Source: Liolophura sinensis
Taxonomy: Eukaryota; Mollusca; Polyplacophora; Chitonida; Chitonidae
DNA length: 64,000 nucleotides
Direction: 5' to 3'
Assembly (NCBI RefSeq): GCF_032854445.1
Contig: NC_088296.1
Coordinates: forward strand, 24,065,604 to 24,129,603
The translations under genes were made by a program, and so were the position numbers. Within the stretch, counting starts at the first letter, position 1. Each line of letters starts with the position of its first letter. The notes under the pieces were generated by a model. That model saw nothing but the letters and a program-made list of their open reading frames with translations, was not told where the DNA came from and did not search any database. Of this stretch, positions 26,001-34,332 are shown in pieces.

Positions 26001-26394
26001 GGCGGCAAAATCCATTGAGTCAAAGAAACTTCCTGCCCCAGAGCCTCCAACGTCACCAAAGTCTCCAACACCCTCGACCAATGAGGTGAAGAAAGATGGT
26101 CACCATGACGACAGACCAACCAGCATGCCCCCGGCCCCTCCCCCTGCTGTTCAGGACCAGGAGCTTTACCTTCCACCTTGGGAGTCACGTGTATGTGAGA
26201 AAATCGAACTGCCTTGTCAGAAAGGTAGGCGGAGCATTCTGGGAAGGATCGGAGGTCCACGGAAATCCCGCCCCCCAGCACCGCCTCCCCCGGGCCCTGT
26301 GAAGGCATCTGTGAAGAGGGCCAAGTCGATTACAGAGTCGTCCCTACCCGCAGAGACAAAGAAGATAGACAGGTCTGACATCTCTGGACCAATC
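23020..26394 (+). CDS. PEAK1: PEAK1/PRAG1-family pseudokinase scaffold, exon 1 (N-terminal)
   Basis: First coding exon, 1125 codons, of a gene completed at 27055-27139, 27965-29010 and 30462-31322 (about 1788 residues; vertebrate PEAK1 is about 1750). An in-frame TGA at 23017-23019 fixes the start at 23020 or, more likely by homology, the second Met at 23050. Just after it comes STVCGEFSENAWKKDLCKNC, which resembles the Cys-containing N-terminus typical of PEAK1. The rest is low-complexity, Ser/Pro/Lys/Glu-rich and presumably disordered, with a Pro-rich stretch (RPPAPPPPGPVK) near residues 1085-1096. An acceptor-like TTTTAG at 23002-23007 suggests a 5' UTR exon upstream. The donor GTAAGT follows at 26395, phase 0. 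Vertebrate PEAK proteins are cytoskeleton-associated scaffolds downstream of Src; that role is inferred here. Confidence 0.9.
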
Positions 26395-27054
26395 GTAAGT
26401 ACAGTGATGATGATGATGTACAAAAATTAGAGTAGTACAAACTGAAGTGAACCAGGCCATGTTCCAGTAAGGGATAGTGGGCTTAAAATGATTGTAACTG
26501 TCATGACTACACGTGTTCAAATTAATTTTCGCCTATATCACTGTGTTGCAGAGCACCCTGTGCCCACTCGCTCAAACGGATCATGACTACACGTACAATC
26601 TCTTGTAAACTGTACAACTGACTTTAAAAATAATTCGTTACACCACTTGTTCAAAGAGTTCATAAAACGAATCTATAAAACTGGCCAGTGTAAATGTAGC
26701 AGTGTACCAGTCAGTGACCTACTTGCGCCTTCATGTTCAAAAGAGTTCACAATGATTCACGTGAAAAAATTTATCGTACTATCTATTGAGACAATCGTAT
26801 ATCCCTGCAATACGAGCTGAGAAGTACAGCATGTGTATTTATCTGTCCACCAGTGGCAAGTATTTGTAATTTTTCGCTAGTGGTAAATATTTACGACATT
26901 GTGCGGACAATTAGCTCAGCAAGTTTTCTATGATTGCCATTATATAGTGAATGATATCTTCATTAAATAAAATAATGAAAATAAGCCTATGTGTATTACC
27001 TTTTATGTACTGGCTAACTTGTACCTTCGTGGCCTCATTGATTAGCTTATCCAG
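26395..27054 (+). other. Intron 1 of the PEAK1-family gene
   Basis: GT-AG intron (GTAAGT at 26395, CCAG ending at 27054). AT-rich, no recognised repeat. Confidence 0.85.
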
Positions 27055-27139
27055 GGCATGACCTCCACGAATAGCACGACTAAGGCGGTGACCCGGCGGA
27101 ACACGATCACCCTCGGAGATGACAGCTCGTATGCGTCAG
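27055..27139 (+). CDS. PEAK1: PEAK1-family gene, exon 2 (85 bp)
   Basis: A short exon between TTATCCAG and GTAAAC. It enters in phase 0 and leaves in phase 1, which fits exon 3 exactly. It encodes a Ser/Thr-rich piece beginning GMTSTNSTTKAV and ending GDDSSYAS, which contains one Tyr. It is too short to identify alone; support comes from the matching splice phases on both sides and its position between two recognisable exons. It could be an alternatively used cassette, but skipping it would break the frame because 85 is not a multiple of three. Confidence 0.75.
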
Positions 27140-27199
27140 GTAAACTCGCGTCTACAGCATTGATTCACTGGCAGCTATGGCATTGTGGATAGAGCATCT

Positions 27200-27397
27200 A
27201 CTGTAAATTTTCAACCTCTGAAGCACTTTTTTCAATGGAAGTTTATGCATACACTTCTTATGAAAATAATGCTACCTGTAAGAATGACTTGCTTGTGTTA
27301 TTAAAGATGCAAGCTTCGTAAAACTACGCAAATTATTTCTCTATACCCCATAGTTTTCTCAGAATTTTACAAAACATTGGTTGCTGAGGCAGTTGAA
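27200..27397 (+). mobile_element. MITE-like dispersed repeat, copy 3 (intron 2)
   Basis: Contains TGTGTTATTAAAGATGCAAG, CTTCGTAAAACTACGCAAAT and CCCCATAGTTTTCTC, collinear with 16327-16523. It lies wholly within the intron between exons 2 and 3. Confidence 0.7.
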
Positions 27398-27506
27398 AAA
27401 TTAGAAAAATTGGGGTGCGTTGTAAACAGTAGAGCCCAGGTTCAACCCTGAATGGAGTCATACCTAAGATATTATACTTTACTTCAGACATTTTAAAGAG
27501 GAATAC

Positions 27507-27708
27507 TGTATTTCACCTACATGTAAAGTTTTGTAATAATGCTCTTTCAGAAGCACATAAGTTCTGCAAATGAAACATATGTTGCAAACACCATAGTTTT
27601 AAGAAAATGAAACTTCACAAAATAAATTTTAAGTAACCTTATAATCAGAGTGGATGAATCAAGCAAAATTTGTCACTTGAAAAATGCTAAAATGCTAGGT
27701 GAAATACA
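27507..27708. mobile_element. MITE-like element with perfect 13-bp inverted ends (intron 2)
   Basis: TGTATTTCACCTA at 27507-27519 and its exact reverse complement at 27696-27708 bound a 202-bp non-coding segment. Related sequence with a TAGGTGAAATACAG end occurs near 19400-19490. Confidence 0.65.
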
Positions 27709-27715
27709 CTAGGAC

Positions 27716-27925
27716 AAGTATCGGTTGGCTCGGTGTCAGTATAATGTGACCGGGTGGGGCGTCATGTCTGGTGTCAGTATAATGTGATAGGGTGGGACGT
27801 CTTGTCTGGTGTCTTCAGCATGGCGTTCCGCTGAGGCAGCACTCCCACCATAACATATGCTGACATTGTATAAATGAAATATTCTTGAGTGTGGTGTAAA
27901 GCTCCGATCAAATAAATAAATAAAT
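27716..27925 (+). mobile_element. Composite SINE (intron 2)
   Basis: The 5' part (TCGGTTGGCTCGGTGTCAGT, ATAATGTGACCGGGTGGGG) carries an internal duplication of the CTGGTGTCAGTATAATGTGA segment and differs from both other SINE families here. The 3' part (CACCATAACATATGCTGA, GAAATATTCTTGAGTGTGG, AAATAAATAAAT) is the Meta-domain SINE tail. It ends about 40 bp before exon 3. Confidence 0.75.
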
Positions 27926-27964
27926 CAGATTGACCTTTATACATTATATATTTTTTTTATCTAG

Positions 27965-29010
27965 GCGGATCCAGTTCTCAAGACAGTGGGTCAGGGTCCA
28001 TCGGAAGTAAGCGTAGTTATGACGACCCACCAGAACCTCCATCTTTGTCTCCGCTGGGGTCTTTGGAAAATTTGTACGAGCCGATTGGTCCACGCAGTCA
28101 GTCAATGAGCATGAGTTTAGAGGGGTATTTGGAGCCCGTGGTTGCCTCAGCGGGAGAACAAGGGGCGACCGTAACGCAGGCTGCTGTGCAAAAGGAAGAG
28201 AAAGTCGAATCTCCAAAGAAAGTGTTGTCGTTGGAAGAAGAGAGAGAACTCTTTTTGGCATCACAGCCAATCTACGAGGAAATTCCGAACGGCGATGTAA
28301 AACGTGAAGAGCTCTATCCAGAGATAAAGATCAAACCAAACAAAACCAAACCCAAACCAGAACTCCAGAAGCAGACATCGTCACCAGCGATGGTGCAAGA
28401 AACTGTTCGTGAGGCAATCATAGCTGAGATGCCTCATGTCGTCAATGAGAGACCCCCCTCACAACCGTCATCCCGTGAAGGCACGCCCAAACCAGCAATA
28501 AGAAGCCAGACTTTACCACGCCCGGCACCAAGGACAAAGTGCGGAGAGAAACTTAGCCCCGAAATCGCCGGCCCAAATTCTTTCCCACTTCAAGGGCCTC
28601 CACCAGCCACTGGGCCTCCACCGGCCACAGGACCACCGGGCCAAGGGAGGCCCAAGCCTGTTCCCAGACGGAAACCACAGGTTCTTGCCAAACCAACGGC
28701 AGTGAGGAAATCGACGGTTGAGCAGTATGTGGCAATGAACCGTCCTGGATGTGCCTCCAAGAACTATTCGCTGGAGTGCTTGCGGGAAAACTTCAACAAG
28801 ATCACAGGTGCAAATTTTGAATCCTTGCAAGAGATTTTAAAAGACACAGAGTCGGATCTGTTGAACAACAATCCTGTTGTTCGAGGGACGCTTCGCTGGA
28901 CTCACTTTCGACTGTGTTCAGACAGTCCTCTGTTTGCATCAAACAAATGTGTTGTGTACCAAGCTACTCTCCCGGAGCTCAAGTCTGATACAACCATATT
29001 CCAACTCATG
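27965..29010 (+). CDS. PEAK1: PEAK1-family gene, exon 3 (Tyr motifs, start of pseudokinase)
   Basis: The exon follows TTTTTTTATCTAG, enters in phase 1 and leaves in phase 0 at GTAAGT (29011). It encodes three spaced Tyr motifs typical of signalling scaffolds: SLENLYEPIG, SQPIYEEIPNG (Tyr at 28273-28275, about residue 1257) and EELYPEIK. YEEI is the classic preferred Src-family SH2 ligand, and the site resembles the EPIYA-type motif of vertebrate PRAG1. A Pro-rich tract follows (PPPATGPPPATGPPGQG), then from about residue 1400 a helix-rich segment (QYVAMNRPGCASKNYSLECL) resembling the N-flank of the PEAK dimerisation/pseudokinase module, ending in the first kinase-like strands (NKCVVYQATLPEL). 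Confidence 0.88.
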
Positions 29011-29371
29011 GTAAGTAATGTATGCAGCTCTGCCTCGTTACAACGCTGTTGTTGGGGACAAATTTGTGACCATGTCGTAAGCGGTGTGTGTGTGTGTGTT
29101 GTGCGAGGTGTAATGGTCCCTGGTAGCCTGCGACATTCATGAATGAAACTGGTACATTGTAACTGCCCAAAGGCCCTCTGTCATGTCTATAACAATCCTT
29201 GAGCAAGTAGAAACAGTTTCCAATATCGTGACCTAAAAGCAGAAAGTGATGGTGGTGATGTTCTGATTTTGCATGCTATAACATGTATAACACATACATG
29301 TGCACATATAAGATTTGGGGGATACATTTATGACAGTGTCACATTGAATCTGTGTTTTAATGAACTGTGTA

Positions 29372-29556
29372 CAAGCCAGTGTGGCTGAGTGGTTAGCATG
29401 CGAGCCCAGCACAGTGACCCAGAAACATCTCAGCACTGTGATGACTTTGAATTCAAGCTCAGTTCATGCAGCCTGTGGATTGTTGTGGGTTTCACCCGGG
29501 CTCGGTCTGGTTTCCTCCCACCGTTATGCTGGCCGCTGTGACATAAGTGAATTATC
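29372..29556 (+). mobile_element. Meta-domain SINE with tRNA-like head (intron 3)
   Basis: An A-box-like TGGCTGAGTGGTTAGCATG and a B-box-like GAATTCAAGCTC are followed by a shortened linker, the TTTCCTCCCACCGTTATGCT core and GACATAAGTGAATTATC. The tail is cut short. Confidence 0.85.
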
Positions 29557-29576
29557 AAAGTTTTCATACACAGATT

Positions 29577-29792
29577 TGCATAATGACCCAGAAGCCCTCA
29601 CCAATGTATATGCTGTGAGTTCAAGTCCAGCTCATTTTGGCTTCCTCTCCCGTCGTACGCGGGAAGGTCTGTCAGCAACCTGCAGATTGTCGTGGGTTTC
29701 TGTTGGGCTATGTCCAGTCAACTCCTACCATAATGCTGGCCAATGTCGTATAAGTGAAATATTCTCGAGTATGGCGTAAAATAGATAAATAT
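29577..29792 (+). mobile_element. Meta-domain SINE (intron 3)
   Basis: GCATAATGACCCAGAAGCC, GTGAGTTCAAGTCCAGCTC, CGTACGCGGGAAGGTCTG, ACCATAATGCTGGCCAATG, GTGAAATATTCTCGAG and a short TAGATAAAT end. It lacks the first ~50 bp of the head and lies next to the previous copy. Confidence 0.87.
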
Positions 29793-30461
29793 ACAAACTG
29801 TTATAATGAGGAGAGGCATACATGTATTTTACATTTACATTTAATATTCATATATACAAGTTTTCATACACCGATTAAAATAATAAATATTCGTATACAT
29901 TTATTTTTGGACATTTGTTATTATATATTCATATGAATATATACTGTAACATATGCAGTGTTCACCCGTATAACCCTTTCATCTGCATAAATTAGGAAAC
30001 AAAATTCGCATTACAAACCTTTCAGGCAATCCTTAAAAAATTCTTTGTTGGGGAAAACACAACCCTATCAGAAAAAAAAGATAAAAGTCAGTGGGAATTT
30101 TTTTGACAAAATGTGCCAAAAAAAAAATATATATATCTACCAGTAGCCCTATAAAAACCATAGGGCTCTTTTTTTGAAGGGTAATTGAGTTTATGCTGCT
30201 TACAGATATATTTTTTATGATGGCCTTATAGATGCAAATGTGACTAAGTAGTCATAGGGGTAATATGAGGGGGAATTTTGTTTTTGACGGGTTTGGTGTT
30301 CATTATGATTATGTCTTCACATTGTAAAACTGAAATATTGTAATCGGAAACAGAATCATAATGGTTCATTTTTTTATTTTTTATTTATTTTTTTTTTGTT
30401 TTTCTTTTTGTTTTGTTTGTAACACCTATTTTCTATATATTTTCTCTTCTGTTTTATTCAG

Positions 30462-31322
30462 ATATTCCCTAAATCTCAGCACGAGAATTCACAAGCCTTG
30501 GCACACGTTAACTGGTTAAACATCCTCGCAGCGTTCACAGACAACATTCCAGTGAAGTTCCTCTCAGAGAGTCTCCTTCAGGTCTGGAAGCTGCCCCGGG
30601 AAATGACCAATCAGGATCAAGGTGGAAGGGTCAAAGTTCACATTGTGGTGACACGCTACCATACCTACGAGTTTCTCAACGATTATTTCTACTCTCTTCA
30701 GGAGAGCATGCAAGTGACGAGTGATGACTACTACCAGCATTTTGTCTTCGTGCTAGTTCAGTGCTTCCGTGCGTTCTTGTTTGCATTGGAGCGCGGGTAT
30801 TCGCTGTCAAACATTGGGCTACAGGATATGAACATTGTCTCTGCAATTGGCATGTCGGGAAAGTTCATCAGCATTTGGCCCAAATTGAAGGCACATGAAA
30901 ACGGATCGCCAGACGACAGCATTTGCGGAAACGCGAAACGTATCATGCAGGAGATGATCCTATCATTCACATGCATTGAGCAGAAGTTTCCGCCGCGATT
31001 TGAGTCAGCCATGGACCGTGTGACGGAACTGCTTCATCAGGAGCACACAGAGTGTCTGTCCATCGCACGTGCCGTCTTGGAATTCAGTCTCTGGGGACCA
31101 GAGATGAAGGCGCTAGAAGACATTATGAACTCTAATGCCCAAGAACAAGCATTCGACATGTGGTTGGAAGTTCAGAGGGCCTCCTTGATCAACAAATTAG
31201 CACGAATGTCTGCTCGAAGCACACAGTCAAGATCTGTTGATGATTTGTACAAGATGAAATTTCTACTGAAATCAAATGGTGCCAGCATGGCTGAAGTTGC
31301 TAAGCAACTGTGGAAAAGATAA
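30462..31322 (+). CDS. PEAK1: PEAK1-family gene, last exon (pseudokinase and C-terminal dimerisation helices)
   Basis: Enters in phase 0 after TTTTATTCAG and ends at TAA 31320-31322. It encodes most of the kinase-like fold: the strand VKVHIVVTRYHTYEFLNDYF, a helix FVFVLVQCFRAFLFALERGY, then SLSNIGLQDMNIV where the catalytic loop would be. The HRD aspartate position appears to be Gly, the loop Asn is kept, and no DFG is visible (GKFISIWP instead), so it should be catalytically dead. The end (SVDDLYKMKFLLKS...AEVAKQLWKR) corresponds to the conserved C-terminal helices used by PEAK1/PRAG1/PEAK3 for dimerisation. I name it PEAK1 by overall length and N-terminal motif; an invertebrate co-orthologue of PEAK1 and PRAG1 is equally possible. 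Confidence 0.9.
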   Translation: MFPKSQHENSQALAHVNWLNILAAFTDNIPVKFLSESLLQVWKLPREMTNQDQGGRVKVHIVVTRYHTYEFLNDYFYSLQESMQVTSDDYYQHFVFVLVQCFRAFLFALERGYSLSNIGLQDMNIVSAIGMSGKFISIWPKLKAHENGSPDDSICGNAKRIMQEMILSFTCIEQKFPPRFESAMDRVTELLHQEHTECLSIARAVLEFSLWGPEMKALEDIMNSNAQEQAFDMWLEVQRASLINKLARMSARSTQSRSVDDLYKMKFLLKSNGASMAEVAKQLWKR

Positions 31323-31342
31323 TAATCTTCCAGATCTGTGTA

Positions 31343-31837
31343 TAAAGTGTGCGATCTGAGAACTGAACAAGTGTGCGATCTGAGAACTGTACAGTGTGTG
31401 ATCTGAGAACTGGACAAGCGTGCGATCTGAGAATTGCATAAGTGTGGTCTGAGAACTATACAGTATGCGATCTGACAACTGGACAAGTGTGCGATCTGAG
31501 AATTGCACAAGTGTGGTCTGAGAACTGTATGGTATGCAATCTGAGAACTGTACAGTGTGCGATCTGAGAACTGTACAGTGGGCGATCTGAGAACTGCACA
31601 AGTGTGGTCTGAGAATTGCACAAGTATGGTCTGAGAACTGTACAGTGTGCTGTCTGAGAACTGTACAGTGTGCGATCTGAGAACTGTACAGTGTGCAATC
31701 TGAGAATTGCACAAGTATGGTCTGAGAACTGTACAGTGTGCGGTCTGAGAACTGGACCAATGTGCGATCTGAGAACTCTACAGTGGGCGATCTGAGAAAT
31801 GTACAGTGTGCGATCTGAGAACTGGACAAGTGTTGCT
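31343..31837. repeat. 23-bp minisatellite in the presumed 3' UTR
   Basis: About 21 units of GTGCGATCTGAGAACTGTAC plus AGT, with shorter variants lacking GCGA. It begins 20 bp after the PEAK1-family stop codon, so it is probably transcribed. The reverse strand is open by chance. Confidence 0.93.
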
Positions 31838-32786
31838 CATTCAAGGGGCTAGTTCCTGTATACTGTAAATGATGTGTGGGGGGTTTTGACCAAAGCACAA
31901 AGTAATCAGACATGAGGAAATGTGTGGGTTCCTCTTTTCCAATATGAACACTCAAAACTTGCTCATCTTAGACCAAATCACCTTGACAATACCTTGAGCT
32001 TGTAATCTGATTGGCTGGCTGAAATGTGCAGCTGAGATGGTATTCCTAATTTGTGAGGAAGAAATGTGTCACACATATGTAAATCATCTTTGGAATTGAC
32101 CAATCAGCATTGCTGTAACATGCATGTATCCCAGCTTTGTGCTGATAGAATGTGCGTATTTTTTTTTGGTGTCTTCATGATACACGCTTAGTTTTGGATG
32201 GATGACTCTTCTGCTGCTCAGATACACACGTGATTGGTCATCTGCTGCTCACACACACGTGGTTGGTCAAGTTTTTAATGACCTGGTCATTTTTGAAAAA
32301 CTGTCTCCAGTTGGTGCATTCTGTGTGTGTGTCCATTAATATCAACCCCCTCTTTCAAGCCAGGAAGTGTGAAAGAAGCCTGTTTGGAAGGCAAACATTT
32401 TTGGCATACATTTATTATGTAAGGGTGTGTTAGATCTTTTGAAATGGCGGTAATACAAGTACATCCTTTGAGATAATCAGCATGCATGAACTCTCCTGTA
32501 GACTATGAGGTCATAAAGGTTCTGTTTCGTTTCAGTTTGAGGTATATGAGATGCACATGTAGACAGTACAGGGTGTTAATGCCCACCTCTTTTAGAAAGG
32601 AGATAACAAATTGTCCACCTCTTGTAATAGGAGATGTAACAGTTGTACATTGTTTAAGGACGCAGAAACAATTGGAAACAACCTTTTTTTCTTTTTTAAA
32701 AGGGAGAGAACTGTGTGGTCTACCTTAGTGTTGTTGTACAGAAGAAAAACTGGTTGATAGTAGGTCATAATGAAGACGACAGTTTA

Positions 32787-32792
32787 AATAAA
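32787..32792 (+). terminator. Possible poly(A) signal
   Basis: AATAAA about 1.46 kb after the PEAK1-family stop and just before the 71-bp satellite. Many such hexamers occur in AT-rich DNA, so this is only a candidate. Confidence 0.25.
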
Positions 32793-32861
32793 TTGTTGAA
32801 CAAGGTGTTGGTTTATTCCCAGCCCTCCTCGAGATTGCCCTGCACCCGGTGCCTCTGAGAT

Positions 32862-34332
32862 AAGCAGTCAGTAATATCTAGGGTACCATTGATTTCGTCA
32901 TACACCCACTGCCTCTGAGATCAGGGGGTAATCAACAGTCAGTAATATCTGGGGTACCATTGACTTGGTCATACATGTATGTCCACTGGCTCTGAGATCA
33001 GGGGGGTAATCAACAGTCAGTAATATCTGGGGTACCATTGATTTGGTCATACGCCCACTGGCTCTGAGATCAAGGGGTAATAAACAGTCAGTAATATCTG
33101 GGGTACCATTGATTTGGTCATACGCCCACTGGCTCTGAGATCAGGGGGTAATAAACAGTCAGTAATATCTGCGGTACCATTGATTTGGTCATACGCCCAC
33201 TGGCTCTGAGATCAAGGGGTAATAAACAGTCAGTAATATCTGGGGTACCATTGACTTGGTCATACGCCCACTGCCTCTGAGATCAAGGGGTAATAAACAG
33301 TCAGTAATATCTGGGGTACCATTGCTTTCGTCATACACCCACTGCCTCTGAGATGAGGTGGTAATAAACAGTCAGTAATATCTGGGGTACCATTGGCTTG
33401 GTCATACGCCCACTGGCTCTGAGATGAGGTGGTAATAAACAGTCAGTAATATCTGGGGTACCATTGATTTGGTCATACGCCCACTGGCTCTGAGATCAGG
33501 GGGTAATAAACAGTCAGTAATATCTGGGGTACCATTGGCTTGGTCATACGCCCACTGGCCCAGAGATCAGGGGGTAATAAACAGTCAGTAATATCTGGGG
33601 TACCATTGATTTGGTCATATGCCCACTGGCTCTGAGATCAGGGGGTAATCAACAGTCAGTAATATCTGGGGTACCATTGGCTTGGTCTTACGCCCACTGG
33701 CCCAGAGATCAGGGGGTAATAAACAGTCAGTAATATCTGGGGTACCATTGATTTGGTCATATACCCACTGGCTCTGAGATCAGGGGGTAATAAACAGTCA
33801 GTAATATCTGGGGTACCATTGATTTGGTCATACGCCCACTGGCTCTGAGATGAGGTGGTAATAAAAAATCAGTAATATCTGGGGTACCATTGATTTGGTC
33901 ATATGCCCACTGCCTCTGAGATCAGGGGGTAATAAACAGTCAGTAATATCTGGGGTACCATTGACTTGGTCATACGCCCACTGCCTCTGAGATCAGGGGG
34001 TAATAAAAAATCAGTAATATCTGGGGTACCATTGATTTGGTCATACGCCCACTGCCTCTGAGATTAGGGGGTAATAAACAGTCAGTAATATCTGGGGTAC
34101 CATTGATTTGGTCATACGCCCACTGGCCCAGAGATCAGGGGGTAATAAACAGTCAGTAATATCTGGGGTACCATTGATTTGGTCATATGCCCACTGCCTC
34201 TGAGAGTAGGGGGTAATAAACAGTCAGTAATATCTGGGGTACCATTGACTTGATCATATGCCCACTGCCTCTGAGATCAGGGGGGTAATCAACAGTCAGT
34301 AATATCTGGGGTACCATTCATTTGATCATACA
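32862..34332. repeat. 71-bp satellite, about 20 copies
   Basis: Units contain GGGGTACCATTGATTTGGTC, ATACGCCCACTGGCTCTGAG, ATCAGGGGGTAATAAACAGT and CAGTAATATCT, with an exact 71-bp period. Interior units are highly alike, while both terminal units are more diverged. Nearly every unit carries a GGTACC palindrome. Subtypes (GGCTCTGAG, GCCTCTGAG, GGCCCAGAG; GATCAGG, GATGAGGTGG) are interspersed, indicating repeated unequal exchange. Confidence 0.96.

Larger units (their letters stand above)
29011..30461 (+). other. Intron 3 of the PEAK1-family gene
   Basis: A 1451-bp GT-AG intron holding two SINE copies in tandem, AT-rich DNA and a long T-rich tract before the acceptor TTTTATTCAG. Confidence 0.85.

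Noticed and set aside
23112-26308. Several reverse-strand open frames of 60-169 codons
   Set aside because: They are antisense shadows of the PEAK1-family exon 1.
31172-31955. Reverse-strand open frames of 180-227 codons
   Set aside because: They arise from the 23-bp array and overlap the antisense of the PEAK1-family last exon.
32862-34332. Possible CRISPR-like array because of regular 71-bp spacing
   Set aside because: The whole unit is repeated, without unique spacers, in a eukaryotic genome; it is a plain satellite.
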